Shown piece after piece: positions 16,798 through 26,396 of a stretch of DNA of 64,000 bases (within the stretch, counting starts at the first letter, position 1; each line of letters begins with the position of its first letter). The notes beneath the pieces were generated by a model, which searched no databases, had not been told where the DNA came from, and was given only the letters and a program-made list of their open reading frames with translations. The stretch comes from Notoacmeibacter sp. MSK16QG-6. GTDB taxonomy: Bacteria > Pseudomonadota > Alphaproteobacteria > Rhizobiales > Rhizobiaceae. Where the stretch lies: contig NZ_JAMYXM010000001.1 in NCBI RefSeq assembly GCF_024158145.1, forward strand, positions 868,001-932,000. Direction: 5' to 3'. The translations under genes and the position numbers were made by a program.

Positions 16798-17661
16798 GTG
16801 ACGATTACGACCCCTCTCCGATTTTTTCGGGTTTTCTGCCTTTGCGTCGCCATTTCCGGTGCTTTCAAAGCGGCGGTGGCGGAAGGCGAAACGCCTACAC
16901 AGCCACGGCTTTGGGATGAAACGGAACGCGTGGATCGCGTCGATGCTTCATCGGTGCAACGTTTGCGGTTTCTGACAGTTCTGGACGATCCGCCCTTCGC
17001 CTTTTTGGATAAGTTCGGCAAATTGGCAGGAATGAATGTCGATCTAGTCCGCGCTGTATGCGACGAACTTGGTATCGACGAACGCTGCCAAATCCAGGCG
17101 CTGCCCTACGATGAATTGACTACCGCTTTGGATGATGGCGGAGGCGACGCCATCATCGCCGGTGTCCCGGCCACCGCTGAAAATCGTGGATCGATGATCT
17201 TCACCCGCCCCTACCTTCTGCCGGCGGGGCGTTTCATTACCCGAAAAACGAATGGATTGATCGAAGATCCGACATCTTCTTTCGAGGGCAAACGGGTCGG
17301 CGTACTTGCCGGATCGTCGCACGAGAAACTGCTGCGCCGGGACATGCCAGCTGTCGATGTGACCGTATATACGCGCGAAAACTGGATGCTGAGCGATTTG
17401 AAGGCTGGCAAAATCGATGCCGTCTTCGGTGACGCGACACGCTATTCGGTCTGGCTGGCCGGGCCGGGCGCGGATGGCTGCTGCGTCTTCGGTTCGGGAC
17501 CTTATCTCGCGCCCGAATTATTTGGAAATGGCTGGATGATCGTCGTTTCCCGCCGCGATCAGGCGCTTGCCGACGCATTGAACGCTGCGCTCAGATCCAT
17601 CTCCAATGATGAGCGTTTCGAACAGATCCTTCTTCGTTACTTTCCCCTCGGCATATACTGA
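16798..17661 (+). CDS. Periplasmic solute-binding protein (SBP_bac_3 family)
   Basis: 287-residue extracellular solute-binding protein of the family that binds polar amino acids for ABC uptake. A signal peptide (TITTPLRFFRVFCLCVAISG, ending FKAAVAEG) is only well formed if translation starts at the GTG at 16798; an upstream GTG at 16741 would put 19 extra residues ahead of it. Family marks: LTVLDDPPFAFLDKFGKLAGMNVDL-like start (blocks VLDDPPFAFLDKFG and AGMNVDLVRAVCDELG), ALPYDELTTALDDGGGDAII, FTRPYLLPAGRFI, FEGKRVGVLAGSSHE and LKAGKIDAVFGD. No ABC permease or ATPase is adjacent; the divergent neighbour is the membrane glycosyltransferase, so it may be an orphan binding protein or a sensor subunit. 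Confidence 0.8.
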   Translation: MTITTPLRFFRVFCLCVAISGAFKAAVAEGETPTQPRLWDETERVDRVDASSVQRLRFLTVLDDPPFAFLDKFGKLAGMNVDLVRAVCDELGIDERCQIQALPYDELTTALDDGGGDAIIAGVPATAENRGSMIFTRPYLLPAGRFITRKTNGLIEDPTSSFEGKRVGVLAGSSHEKLLRRDMPAVDVTVYTRENWMLSDLKAGKIDAVFGDATRYSVWLAGPGADGCCVFGSGPYLAPELFGNGWMIVVSRRDQALADALNAALRSISNDERFEQILLRYFPLGIY

Positions 17662-17740
17662 ATGCAAAGGCGTTGACGGACGCCGGCCAGCCGGCCTACC
17701 AGTCCGCCCACTGTAATGCCGGGTACGACCCGACCTGACC

Positions 17741-19417
17741 ATGAGACCCGACATGAGCCTGCCTGCGCTGACCGAAGAAGAATTGTCCGAAAGCTTCCAA
17801 AAGGAAGCGGAAACCAGCAAAGCCTGGCCATTCGAAGAAGCGCGCAAGATCGTCAAGCGATACGCGAAGGGCGATTATCCGCAAGGCGGTGTGCTTTTCG
17901 AGACCGGCTACGGCCCGTCCGGCCTGCCGCATATCGGCACGTTCGGCGAAGTGGCGCGCACTTCCATGGTGCGTCATGCGTTTCGTGTTCTGACAGGCGA
18001 CCAGGTACCGACGCATCTTATATGCTTCTCAGACGATCTGGACGGTATGCGCAAAGTACCGGACAATGTGCCTAGCCCCGACGCGCTCGCGCCACATCTG
18101 CAAAAGCCTCTGACGGACGTTCCAGACCCGTTCTGCTCCGAGCATGACAGTTTCGGCGCGCACAACAATGCCAAGCTCCGAAGCTTTCTGGATCAGTTCG
18201 GCTTCGAATACGAGTTTGCATCGGCAACGGACTTCTACAAATCGGGCCGCTTCGACGATGTTTTGCGCGAAGCCGCGCGCCAGTATCGCAAGATCATGGA
18301 CGTTATGCTGCCGACGCTTGGCGAGGAGCGTCAGGCGACCTACAGCCCTTTTCTGCCTATCGATCCGAAAACGGGGCGTGTGCTGTATGTGCCGATGAAG
18401 CACGTCGACGCGGAAGCCGGCACAATCACCTTCGATGATGGGGAGGGCGAGGAACTCACGCTCCAGATCACCGGCGGCAATGTCAAACTGCAGTGGAAGC
18501 CGGATTTTGGCATGCGCTGGGCTGCACTTGGCGTCGACTTCGAAATGTTCGGAAAGGACCACCAGACCAATGCGGCGATCTATGACAAGATCTGCCGTAT
18601 CCTCGGTGGACGCGCGCCAGAACACTTCGTCTATGAACTGTTTTTGGACGATAAGGGCGAGAAGATCAGCAAGTCGAAGGGCAACGGAATCTCGATCGAC
18701 GAGTGGCTGACCTATGCGCCGACAGAAAGTCTGGCGCTCTACATGTTTAGCAAGCCGCGCACCGCCAAGCGCCTGCATTTCGATGTCATCCCGCGCGCGG
18801 TCGACGAATATTATCAGTTTCTAGCGGCCTATAGCCGACAGGACATCAAGCAGCGGCTGGCAAACCCCGTCTATCATATTCATGCCGGCCATGTGCCGCA
18901 GGTGGAAATGCCAATTGCGTTCTCCATGCTGCTCAACCTTGTCTCCGCTTCCAATGCGGAGAATCGCGACGTGATGTGGGGTTTCATCTCGTCCTATGCG
19001 CCCGGCACAAGCGCCGAAACCCATCCGGATCTCGACCGGCTAGTCGGTTTCGCGCTGCGCTATTACGAGGATTTCGTAAAGCCAGCCAAAAGCTTCCGCG
19101 CGCCCGATACTATCGAGCGCGAGGCGCTGGAGCAGCTCAGGACAAGCTTGCGGACGCAGCCTTCGGATGCCGATGGAGCAGCACTTCAGGATGCCGCACT
19201 CGACGTCGCGCGCGGTATCGAACGCTATCAGGATCACAACAAGAAGAGCCCGAGCGGAGGCCCAGGGGTATCGGTCGCGTTTTTCCAGATGCTTTATGAG
19301 GTGCTTCTCGGTCAGGAGCGCGGGCCGCGCTTCGGTTCTTTCGTCGCCCTATACGGGACGGAACGAACGGCCGCTCTGATCGATCAGGCGCTCGCGGGCA
19401 AACTCGCCGACGCCTGA
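17741..19417 (+). CDS. lysK: Lysine--tRNA ligase, class I
   Basis: 558-residue class I (archaeal-type) lysyl-tRNA synthetase, the form used by many alphaproteobacteria instead of the class II LysS. The Rossmann catalytic signature HIGH appears as PHIGTFGE (about 64-71) and KMSKS as KISKSKGN (about 307-314). [23 protein letters not shown] (split as [17 protein letters not shown] and MFGKDHQTN) is strongly conserved in this class. It charges tRNA-Lys in the cytoplasm. An in-frame ATG four codons in ([11 protein letters not shown]) is an alternative start. No riboswitch or T-box is seen upstream. Confidence 0.95.
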   Translation: MRPDMSLPALTEEELSESFQKEAETSKAWPFEEARKIVKRYAKGDYPQGGVLFETGYGPSGLPHIGTFGEVARTSMVRHAFRVLTGDQVPTHLICFSDDLDGMRKVPDNVPSPDALAPHLQKPLTDVPDPFCSEHDSFGAHNNAKLRSFLDQFGFEYEFASATDFYKSGRFDDVLREAARQYRKIMDVMLPTLGEERQATYSPFLPIDPKTGRVLYVPMKHVDAEAGTITFDDGEGEELTLQITGGNVKLQWKPDFGMRWAALGVDFEMFGKDHQTNAAIYDKICRILGGRAPEHFVYELFLDDKGEKISKSKGNGISIDEWLTYAPTESLALYMFSKPRTAKRLHFDVIPRAVDEYYQFLAAYSRQDIKQRLANPVYHIHAGHVPQVEMPIAFSMLLNLVSASNAENRDVMWGFISSYAPGTSAETHPDLDRLVGFALRYYEDFVKPAKSFRAPDTIEREALEQLRTSLRTQPSDADGAALQDAALDVARGIERYQDHNKKSPSGGPGVSVAFFQMLYEVLLGQERGPRFGSFVALYGTERTAALIDQALAGKLADA

Positions 19418-19421
19418 TCCG

Positions 19422-19730
19422 CTATTTCTTTTCCAGAAGAAGGCTTGTGTCTTTCTTCAGCTTACCAAGAATTTTGTCCGCCATACCGGCGAGCAGCATC
19501 GGCAGGCGAACCTCGATCCGCACGTCGTCCTCGCGCACTTCGATCTCGCCTGTCACGTTCTGTCCCAGAGCCTTGGCATCGAAATGGCAGGTATCGGCTT
19601 CCCAGCGACTATTCAGCGCGATGCCCATGCCGATATCGCCGGCATAACGATCGAATCCGCCTTTGATGCGCGTCAACGCCTCTTCCTTGGACAGGTCGTG
19701 AGAAAGGGTCATGCTGACAGGCTTGGCCAT
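19422..19730 (-). CDS. Polyhydroxyalkanoic acid system family protein
   Basis: 102-residue protein beginning MAKPVSMTLSHDLSKEEALTR. It fits the small PHA-granule-associated/regulatory family (PHA_gran_rgn, TIGR02610-like): START-like short beta-alpha-beta pattern with GGFDRYAGDIGMGIALNSRW, GEIEVREDDVRIEVRLPMLL and a C-terminal amphipathic KILGKLKKDTSLLLEK. Function in the family is not established beyond association with polyhydroxyalkanoate loci. No PHA synthase is in this window. The ATG at 19730 is chosen over longer frames, which show no similarity and contain low-complexity basic sequence. Confidence 0.8.
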   Translation of the reverse strand: MAKPVSMTLSHDLSKEEALTRIKGGFDRYAGDIGMGIALNSRWEADTCHFDAKALGQNVTGEIEVREDDVRIEVRLPMLLAGMADKILGKLKKDTSLLLEKK

Positions 19731-19807
19731 CTGATATAGCGCTCCGCATCGTGGTTTAGCTGGCGAGCCATGTCGCCTCCGACGATGCATATGGGGTGTT
19801 TGGGCGT

Positions 19808-20809
19808 TTATTGAAAGGCTTCCGCCGAAGTGGAAACGGCGGTGCCGGAAATATCCTCCATCAGGTCCGCGTCGTCCGTCAAATCGGGTGATGGAAGGAT
19901 GGTCGCGACGGGGTAGGTCCATTTTGGGGTCGGCAGATTTTCGCTTGGATCGCGACCCGCGGCAGCCAGACAATTTTCTCTTGCTGCCTCGCAATCGCCC
20001 GGAGACCACCCACCGAGGCCGAAAAGTCCCAGACCCTTGCGACGTGCGTCCTCACTCAAAGCAGTAAGATCGACCGCGCCCGCACGTTCAGAGGAAGGCG
20101 CGGTGTGCCTGTCTTCTCCCACCTGCTGTTCATCTTCGAATGGAAGCGCCCAGCCATTGGCCACAAGCCAGGTCGCTACGTCTTCGCCCGCCAGAAGGCA
20201 GGACGTCCGGACCGTCCTATCTTCCGATGACGCGGTAGCGCCGCTTTTCTGCTCCGGCGGCAGAAGGCATGTGATCGCGCGGGCTCGAACCCATCGTCGC
20301 ACCGAAGCGCGGGCGATTGTGCCGCAACGCCTGGAGGACGCGCCGCAACGCTCCCCGGCTTTCGGCGCGGATACCCCCTCGATCAGAATGTCATATTCGC
20401 CAACCCGGATGCTGCCGGCGGCGATGACCTGCGGGCGAAACATGCGACGCCATACCCAATCTTCCGCGGCCGATTGCGCTGTCGCCTGCCGATGAAGAAC
20501 CTGGCGGGCCGCAGGGCTTGCCAAGGGAGAGAGCGGGTCACGCGACGGCGCGCGCTGGAACTCCAACACATTGAAGTCCGGGGAAATCCATCCGGGCGCG
20601 ATGCGGCGAACCTTCTTACCGGCGATGGCGTTCGAGCTTACGGAACCGGCCAAGGGCTGCGTCGGCGAACCTGCCTCTTCTGCGAAACCGGGCCAAGCGA
20701 CAAGCGTCGAGATAATCAGAGTGGCGAGCGCCCGACTAGGAAACGCCCGCACCGCAGCGGATCGCAGGGTTTGGATTACTGACTGGCCCAGAGAATACGA
20801 GCGACCCAT
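19808..20809 (-). CDS. Secreted SNase-like (thermonuclease-fold) protein, probably inactive
   Basis: 333-residue exported protein: a basic N-terminus with a hydrophobic segment ending in an AxA-like site (ATLIISTLVAWPGFAEE, about 29-45), a long linker, then an SNase-like OB domain (about 122-240) with YDILIEGVSAPKAGERC and the C-terminal LLAGEDVATWLVANGWALPF that matches the end of staphylococcal-nuclease folds. Aligning SAP with the nuclease TP of the active site suggests Leu for catalytic Arg35, Ser for Asp40 and Lys for Glu43, so catalysis is doubtful. Extra Cys pairs (RCGASSRRCG) suggest disulfides in the periplasm. Its first 34 bases overlap the end of the S24 regulator gene, implying co-transcription. 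Confidence 0.72.
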   Translation of the reverse strand: MGRSYSLGQSVIQTLRSAAVRAFPSRALATLIISTLVAWPGFAEEAGSPTQPLAGSVSSNAIAGKKVRRIAPGWISPDFNVLEFQRAPSRDPLSPLASPAARQVLHRQATAQSAAEDWVWRRMFRPQVIAAGSIRVGEYDILIEGVSAPKAGERCGASSRRCGTIARASVRRWVRARAITCLLPPEQKSGATASSEDRTVRTSCLLAGEDVATWLVANGWALPFEDEQQVGEDRHTAPSSERAGAVDLTALSEDARRKGLGLFGLGGWSPGDCEAARENCLAAAGRDPSENLPTPKWTYPVATILPSPDLTDDADLMEDISGTAVSTSAEAFQ

Positions 20810-21444
20810 TCGATCTCTTCCATCGCAAAGGTACGCGGCGGATGATCGGGGTTGAGAGAGCTAAGGTCAATGCTGTCTTCGGCGTGCCTGTCCAGAATTT
20901 TGGCCATCACTTCGCCTTTGCGAGTGCGTGCGACGACGCGGTCTCCGGTATGCAGCGCGGCGTTCGGCGAAAGGATGAGGCGATCGCCATCGCGATAGAC
21001 AGGCTCCATGCTGTTGCCGTGAACCTGAAGCGCCCAGTAGTTTTCACCGCCGTTCGCGGGAAACTCTATTGCGTCCAGCCCTTCGCCGGCCGGATATCCG
21101 GCATCGTCGAACCAGCCGCCGGACCCAGCTTCAGCGAAACCGAGAAGCGGAATCTCGAAATGTGTCTGGTCCTGATCGGACAGCCCGCTTCCAGCCGCCG
21201 TCGGCCGATCGGCCGAGACGAAATTGGCGAAATCGAAAATGCTGCGATCCGTCGCGTCGAGCACCTTGAAGATCGATTCCGTTGACGGCCAGCGATTGCG
21301 GCCACCCTTACTGACCCGCTTGCTGGGATTGAACGTTGTGGGGTCGAGACCCGCACGACGCGCGAGAGCGGAGGGGCTAAGGCCTGCCTCCGCCGCCAAC
21401 TGATCCAGTGCTTTCCAAACATTCGTGTGCGTCGTCACGCGCAT
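20776..21444 (-). CDS. LexA-like S24 peptidase/helix-turn-helix regulator
   Basis: 222-residue regulator combining an N-terminal HTH (about 9-60: LDQLAAEAGLSPSALARRAG) with a LexA/UmuD-type S24 domain. The catalytic Ser lies in HGNSMEPVYRDGDRL (about 145) and the Lys in GEVMAKIL (about 181), so self-cleavage or autoproteolysis-derived dimerisation is possible. Such proteins are phage-repressor-like but common as core regulators in rhizobia; no phage genes surround it. An inverted repeat CAACCT-N11-AGGTTG lies 16-38 bases upstream of the start and is a candidate autoregulatory operator. The SNase-like gene overlaps its 3' end. Confidence 0.87.
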   Translation of the reverse strand: MRVTTHTNVWKALDQLAAEAGLSPSALARRAGLDPTTFNPSKRVSKGGRNRWPSTESIFKVLDATDRSIFDFANFVSADRPTAAGSGLSDQDQTHFEIPLLGFAEAGSGGWFDDAGYPAGEGLDAIEFPANGGENYWALQVHGNSMEPVYRDGDRLILSPNAALHTGDRVVARTRKGEVMAKILDRHAEDSIDLSSLNPDHPPRTFAMEEIEWVARILWASQ

Positions 21445-21459
21445 TACCTGTCAATTCTA

Positions 21460-21482
21460 CAACCTTTACGATGTCTAGGTTG
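21460..21482. promoter_or_regulatory. Inverted repeat upstream of the S24 regulator
   Basis: CAACCT (21460-21465) and AGGTTG (21477-21482) are perfect complements with an 11-base spacer, immediately upstream of the regulator start codon at 21444. The left half is part of CAACCTTTACG, a sequence that recurs in two other promoters of this window. A second TTTACGTAA lies at 21505-21513. Confidence 0.5.
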
Positions 21483-21537
21483 AGAGAAGTCGACTGTCCA
21501 TAGCGTTTACGTAATATGTCACATAGGAAGATTTTGA

Positions 21538-22158
21538 TTATTCGCCTGTGTAGGGCGCACGGGCTGTCATCAGGGCGCTTTCCAGGTATTCGATACGGTC
21601 CTGCCCGAAGAAAAGCTCGCCGTTCAGCACGTAAGTCGGCACACCCAACACACCGAGTGCCACAGCCTGTTCCGAATACTCTTTTCGCCTTTGAGAAACG
21701 CCTTCAGATCGCGCTTCCCCTATGAGTTCGTCGCTTGGAAGATCGCAGGCTGTCAAAATCGAGGCGACAACATCTTCATTGCCAATATCCTGTTCACGTA
21801 TCCACAGGGCCCGGAATGTTTCGAGCATGAAATGACGTGGCTCCAGATCGCGTTCGACCAAGGCGATCACCACCCTGTCGGCAAGGGATGGGTCTGTCGG
21901 GAAGTGGGCTGGCTGAGGATTGATCGATACGTCGCGCATTTCGGCAATGCGCTGCAGCTCCACCAGACGGTAACGTTTCCGCGCGTCAGAGCGCTGAGCG
22001 AGTGGCACGGCGCCAGCCGCCGGAAACACAATGCCGAGATCGACCGGGAGGTATCGAAGCGTGACCTTCATACGGTCAGCGACGGCACACAATGTCTCAT
22101 GTCCGAGATAGGAAAAGGGCGAAATGCTAGAGAAGTAATAATCGACTGTTACGCTCAA
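21538..22158 (-). CDS. 2-hydroxychromene-2-carboxylate isomerase/DsbA-fold protein
   Basis: 206-residue thioredoxin-fold protein of the DsbA/GST-kappa-like group. It starts VDYYFSSISPFSYLGHETL, in which the conserved Ser of the isomerase (SxxSPxSYLG) replaces the DsbA CxxC, followed by an all-alpha insertion (about 60-150) and the C-terminal GVPTYVLNGELFFGQDRIEYLE, where the cis-Pro loop GVPT is clear. The characterised member isomerises 2-hydroxychromene-2-carboxylate in naphthalene degradation with glutathione; most genomic homologues, including this one outside any aromatic pathway, have unknown substrates. Convergent arrangement is absent; it stands alone before the fad operon terminator. 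Confidence 0.85.
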   Translation of the reverse strand: MSVTVDYYFSSISPFSYLGHETLCAVADRMKVTLRYLPVDLGIVFPAAGAVPLAQRSDARKRYRLVELQRIAEMRDVSINPQPAHFPTDPSLADRVVIALVERDLEPRHFMLETFRALWIREQDIGNEDVVASILTACDLPSDELIGEARSEGVSQRRKEYSEQAVALGVLGVPTYVLNGELFFGQDRIEYLESALMTARAPYTGE

Positions 22159-22264
22159 CGGTCAGCAACTCCTGAACGGCACCCTCCGCCCAACTCTGAC
22201 AAACATATGTTAAGCGGCCAGAATTTTTCCACCCCGGAAAAGTGATTGTCATGCGTTTCGTGTT

Positions 22265-22295
22265 GCAAAAAAGAACCCGGCCAAGAATGGCCGGG
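22265..22295 (-). terminator. Terminator of the beta-oxidation operon
   Basis: On the minus strand CCCGGCCA (22295-22288) pairs perfectly with TGGCCGGG (22283-22276) around a TTCT loop, followed by TTCTTTTTTGC. It lies 27 bases beyond the stop of the fadB/fadJ-type gene. Confidence 0.9.
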
Positions 22296-22321
22296 CCATG
22301 ATATTCGACGCCGCTTCCGCG

Positions 22322-24535
22322 TCAGGCGGCCTTCTGGCCGACCGGGAAACGTTCATAGAACGTCTGATCCTTCGATGCCATGTCGCGTAGCAACTCCGGC
22401 ACCGCGAACTGTTCGCCATATTCGGCCTTCAACTCATTGGCCCGTTCGACGAATGCCTCGACCCCAAACCCGTCGATGTAAGACAGCGCACCGCCCGAAT
22501 AGGGTGCAAAGCCGAAGGCGAGGATCGAGCCGACATCTGCTTCTCGCGGGTCTTCGACGATCCCCTCTTCCATCACGCGCGCCGCCTCGATGGCGATGGT
22601 GAAAAGGAAGCGCTCTTCCAACGTCCCGACATCCAGAGTATCGGCGGCCTTCTGGTCGAACATCTCCTTCAGGCCGGGCCAGAGGTGCTTCTTGGCCGGC
22701 TTTTCGGGATAATCGTAAAAGCCCTTTCCGGCCTTTCTGCCAAGACGTCCCTTCTCGACCAATTCGTCGACCATTTTCATGTGCCGCTGATCGATGGCGT
22801 CGTCGCCGAGATCGCGGGCGGTCTGGCGCATGATCTTCTGGGACAGGTCGATTGCCGTCTCATCGTTCAGCGCCAGCGGACCGACTGGCATGCCAGCCAT
22901 CTTCGCCGCGTTCTCGATCATTGCCGGCGGTATGCCCTCGACCAGCATGTTGTAAGCTTCGGAAATATAACGCAGCACACAGCGATTGACGTAGAAACCG
23001 CGCGTATCGTTGACGACGATCGGCGTCTTGCCGATGGCGCGAACGTAATCGATGGCGGTCGCCAGAGCCTTTTCGCCCGTTTTTTCACCGAGGATGATCT
23101 CGACCAGCATCATCTTGTCGACCGGCGAGAAGAAGTGGATACCGATGAACTGGTCCGGTTTCTTCGAATTTTCCGCCAGCGACGAGATCGGAATGGTTGA
23201 GGTATTGGACGCAAAGACGGTGCCGTCCGGGATGACTGCTTCGGCGCTTTCGGTCGCGGCTTTCTTGACGCCGCTATCCTCGAACACCGCCTCGACGATC
23301 AGGTCGCAGCCTTCCAGATCGGCATAATCCGCCGTTGTCGTGATGCGCGACAGAAGCTCTTCCTTGTCCGATTCGGTGGCGCGCCGCTTCTTGATCCGGC
23401 CATCCATGATGCCGGCGGCATGCTGGCGGCCCTTCTCAGCACTCTCGGAATCGCGATCCAGCAGGACGACATCGATGCCGGCCTTGGCCGTGACATAGCC
23501 TATGCCTGCGCCCATGAAGCCGCCGCCTCCGAGGACGCCGACCTTCTTGAACTGACTTTTTTCCACACCGTCGGGACGGCGCGCGCCCTTGTTCAATTCC
23601 TGCAGGCTGATGAAGAGCGAGCGCACCATCATGGCCGCCTCGGTCGTACGAAGGATCTCGGTGAAATAGCGCTGCTCGATGGTCAGGCCCGTATCGATCG
23701 GCACCTGAAGACCCTCGAAAACGCACTTCAGGATTGCTTCAGCAGCCGGATAGTTGCCATAGGTCTGCTTGCGCAGGATGGCGATCGCCGGCGGCCAGAG
23801 CTGGCTGCCCGCACCGGAATAGACGGGCGTGCCCGGAGCCTTGAACTTCTTCTTATCCCACGGCGCTTCGGGATCGACCTCCCCGGCCCTAAGCTTGGCT
23901 TTGGCGGCATCGATCAGTTCGTCCGCCGGCGCGACCTCATGGATAAGGCCGGTCTTCTGCGCCTTGGCCGCATCCATCGGCGAGCCGGTGGTCATGAATT
24001 TCAGCGCTTCCTGAGTGTCGATCAGGCGCGGAACACGCTGCGTGCCGCCAGCGCCGGGGAAGATGCCGACCTTCACTTCCGGCAGGGCGATCTTCACCTT
24101 TTCGCTATCGGCAGCGACGCGATAGTGGCACGACAGCGCCAGTTCCGTCGCGCCGCCCATGCATGTGCCGTTGATCGCGGCGACCCATGGCTTGCCGTTG
24201 GTCTCGATCTTTCGCCACAGCCATGACATGCGGCCCGCGCCCTCGAAGAGTTCCTTCATGCCCTCTTCGGTCGGGTTCTGCTTCAACTCCTGAATGCGCT
24301 CCATCCGGCCATTGAGCATCGAAAGGTCCGCGCCGCCGGAAAAAGAGGCTGTCTTGCCGGAGGTGAAGATGACGCCCTTGACGGACTCGTCGCCGCTGGT
24401 CGCGTCGCAGATCGTCTCGATCTCGTCCATTACCTCTTCGGTGAAGACGTTCATCGATTTGTCCGGCATGTCCCAGGTGACAAGCACGATACCGTCGCTA
24501 TCGGTCTCGACAGTGAAATTCTTATAATCGGTCAT
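22322..24535 (-). CDS. Multifunctional fatty acid oxidation protein (enoyl-CoA hydratase/3-hydroxyacyl-CoA dehydrogenase)
   Basis: 737-residue FadB/FadJ-type alpha subunit of the beta-oxidation complex. The crotonase domain (about 1-190) has the oxyanion-hole segment SGGADLSML and [14 protein letters not shown] with hydratase Glu residues in [20 protein letters not shown]-like sequence. The NAD domain starts at [20 protein letters not shown] (about 333, GxGxxG-type loop), the catalytic region has [16 protein letters not shown] (His about 458) and the C-terminal 3HCDH domain has [13 protein letters not shown] and [14 protein letters not shown]. It hydrates enoyl-CoA and oxidises 3-hydroxyacyl-CoA. 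The thiolase partner is two genes upstream in the same operon, separated by a Spy-like gene. Symbol (fadB or fadJ) is left open. Confidence 0.93.
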   Translation of the reverse strand: MTDYKNFTVETDSDGIVLVTWDMPDKSMNVFTEEVMDEIETICDATSGDESVKGVIFTSGKTASFSGGADLSMLNGRMERIQELKQNPTEEGMKELFEGAGRMSWLWRKIETNGKPWVAAINGTCMGGATELALSCHYRVAADSEKVKIALPEVKVGIFPGAGGTQRVPRLIDTQEALKFMTTGSPMDAAKAQKTGLIHEVAPADELIDAAKAKLRAGEVDPEAPWDKKKFKAPGTPVYSGAGSQLWPPAIAILRKQTYGNYPAAEAILKCVFEGLQVPIDTGLTIEQRYFTEILRTTEAAMMVRSLFISLQELNKGARRPDGVEKSQFKKVGVLGGGGFMGAGIGYVTAKAGIDVVLLDRDSESAEKGRQHAAGIMDGRIKKRRATESDKEELLSRITTTADYADLEGCDLIVEAVFEDSGVKKAATESAEAVIPDGTVFASNTSTIPISSLAENSKKPDQFIGIHFFSPVDKMMLVEIILGEKTGEKALATAIDYVRAIGKTPIVVNDTRGFYVNRCVLRYISEAYNMLVEGIPPAMIENAAKMAGMPVGPLALNDETAIDLSQKIMRQTARDLGDDAIDQRHMKMVDELVEKGRLGRKAGKGFYDYPEKPAKKHLWPGLKEMFDQKAADTLDVGTLEERFLFTIAIEAARVMEEGIVEDPREADVGSILAFGFAPYSGGALSYIDGFGVEAFVERANELKAEYGEQFAVPELLRDMASKDQTFYERFPVGQKAA

Positions 24536-24546
24536 TTCTATCCTCC

Positions 24547-25086
24547 TCAGTGCGCGCCATGGCCGGCATGGCCATCGCCATAGCCGCGCGCCTGCGCATA
24601 GAGCATTCTCTGATGTTGGGTCAGGACGGGCGATGTCGTCAGATGGGCGTTGAGATGCGTCGCGCGCAGCTTTGCCTCGATTTCAGCGACGTCCATGGTC
24701 AGCGTGCGCACCTGATCCGGTGTCGCCTCACCGCTTGCGAACAGCGCGTCCAGCTTTGCCTCGGCGGCGATCAGTTCCGCGCCAAGAACCTTCGCATTGG
24801 TGTTCATGTCGTCGAAAATGGCCTGAATCTCGGCGCGTTGATCATCCTTCAGGTCGATCTCGTCGGCCATATCCAGCACATGCCTCGGGCCAGGCAGGCC
24901 ATTCAGTTCGGCGGCAAGCGCGAAGCCGGCGCCACGACCTGCGATCAGATCGTCCTGCCGCTCCGGCGACAGGGCCTTGATCTCACGATTTTGCAAGTCG
25001 GCATAGGGCTGCTGGGTTTCATTCTGCGCTGCGAAGGCTCCGCCCGAAAGGAGGGCAATCGCCGCCATGGCAATCAACCGGCGCAT
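24547..25086 (-). CDS. Spy/CpxP-like periplasmic protein
   Basis: 179-residue exported protein: signal peptide [20 protein letters not shown], then an alpha-helical region with [50 protein letters not shown], a coiled-coil-like [20 protein letters not shown] and [16 protein letters not shown], ending in a His-rich tail ([10 protein letters not shown]). The LTxxQ-like motif and the heptad helices are those of Spy/CpxP/CnrX-type periplasmic chaperones or metal sensors. It starts three bases after the thiolase stop and ends 11 bases before the fadB/fadJ start, so it is an integral gene of a beta-oxidation operon, a surprising place for a periplasmic protein. Start chosen for the signal peptide. 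Confidence 0.75.
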   Translation of the reverse strand: MRRLIAMAAIALLSGGAFAAQNETQQPYADLQNREIKALSPERQDDLIAGRGAGFALAAELNGLPGPRHVLDMADEIDLKDDQRAEIQAIFDDMNTNAKVLGAELIAAEAKLDALFASGEATPDQVRTLTMDVAEIEAKLRATHLNAHLTTSPVLTQHQRMLYAQARGYGDGHAGHGAH

Positions 25087-25088
25087 CG

Positions 25089-26297
25089 TCACACCCGCTC
25101 GATGATGGTCGCGGTGCCCATGCCGGCGCCGATACAGAGCGTGCAAAGGCCGACATTGACGTCGCGGCGCTCCATCTCGTCCAGCAGGGTGCCGAGGATC
25201 ATCGCACCGGTCGCGCCGAGCGGATGGCCCATCGCAATCGCGCCGCCATTGACGTTCATTTTGTCGTGATCGATGTCGAAGGCCTGCATATAGCGCAACA
25301 CTACCGCCGCGAAGGCCTCATTCAGTTCGAACAGGTCGATATCCGACAATTCCATGCCGGCGCGCTTCAGCAGTTTTTCGGTGACATCGACCGGGCCCGT
25401 CAGCATCAATGCCGGGTCGGAGCCAACATTGGTGAATGCACGAATACGCGCGCGTGGCTTCATGCCCATTGCTTTGCCAGCCTCATCCGAGCCGAGCAGG
25501 ACGGCGGCCGCACCATCGACGATGCCCGACGAATTGCCCGCGTGATGAACGTGGTTCACGGCTTCGATCTCGGGATGCGCCTGAATGCCGACAGCGTCGA
25601 AGCCGCCCATCTCACCGGGCATCACGAAGGATGGGTTGAGTGACGCAAGCGACTGCATGTCGGTGCTTGGCCGCATGTGCTCGTCTCGGTCCAGAATGGT
25701 GAGGCCGTTTTGGTCCGTGACCGGCACGACCGACTTGTCAAAACGACCATCCTTCCATGCCGCCTCGGCGCGCTTCTGGCTTTCGACCGCGTAAGCATCG
25801 ACATCGTCGCGGGAGAAGCCGTATTTCGTAGCGATCAGATCTGCCGACACGCCCTGCGGCATAAAATAGGCGGGCATACCAACGGATGGGTCGAATATCC
25901 ATGCGCCGCCGCTCATGCCCATGCCGACACGGCTCATGCTTTCCACGCCGCCGGCGATGACCAGATCGTCCGATCCAGCCGCAATTTTGCCTGCGCCGAG
26001 ATTGACGGCGTCCAGGCCCGATGCGCAAAAGCGTGAAATCTGTACGCCCGGCGCAGCAAAATCGTAACCGGCCTCAAATGCCGCCGCACGTGGAATGACA
26101 CCTCCTGCTTCGCCGACGGGATCGACGCAGCCGAAAATGATGTCATCGACTTTGGACGTGTCTAAGCCGTTTCGGTCCCGCACTTCTTCCAGCACATGGC
26201 TGGCAAGGCGGACGGACGGCACCTCGTGCAGCGATCCGTCCTTTTTGCCCCGCCCGCGTGGCGTCCGCACCGCGTCGTAGATATAGGCGTCAGCCAT
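25089..26297 (-). CDS. Acetyl-CoA C-acyltransferase (thiolase, FadA-type)
   Basis: 402-residue thiolase. The nucleophilic Cys is in [15 protein letters not shown] (about 90), the general-base His in [15 protein letters not shown] (about 353) and the second Cys in [10 protein letters not shown] (about 383). It cleaves 3-ketoacyl-CoA to acetyl-CoA and a shortened acyl-CoA and is likely the beta subunit partner of the multifunctional protein in this operon. The start at MADAYIYD is favoured because the AGGGAGA ribosome binding site is then seven bases upstream; an ATG two codons earlier would sit on top of it. Confidence 0.92.
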   Translation of the reverse strand: MADAYIYDAVRTPRGRGKKDGSLHEVPSVRLASHVLEEVRDRNGLDTSKVDDIIFGCVDPVGEAGGVIPRAAAFEAGYDFAAPGVQISRFCASGLDAVNLGAGKIAAGSDDLVIAGGVESMSRVGMGMSGGAWIFDPSVGMPAYFMPQGVSADLIATKYGFSRDDVDAYAVESQKRAEAAWKDGRFDKSVVPVTDQNGLTILDRDEHMRPSTDMQSLASLNPSFVMPGEMGGFDAVGIQAHPEIEAVNHVHHAGNSSGIVDGAAAVLLGSDEAGKAMGMKPRARIRAFTNVGSDPALMLTGPVDVTEKLLKRAGMELSDIDLFELNEAFAAVVLRYMQAFDIDHDKMNVNGGAIAMGHPLGATGAMILGTLLDEMERRDVNVGLCTLCIGAGMGTATIIERV

Positions 26298-26396
26298 TCT
26301 CATCTCTCCCTTTTCGCGCCGCCGCTTAGGAGCTTCTGGCGCTGTTCCTTCGTGCGGCTCCGTTTCGGACCGCCAAACTCTTTCATTCGGGCGCGA

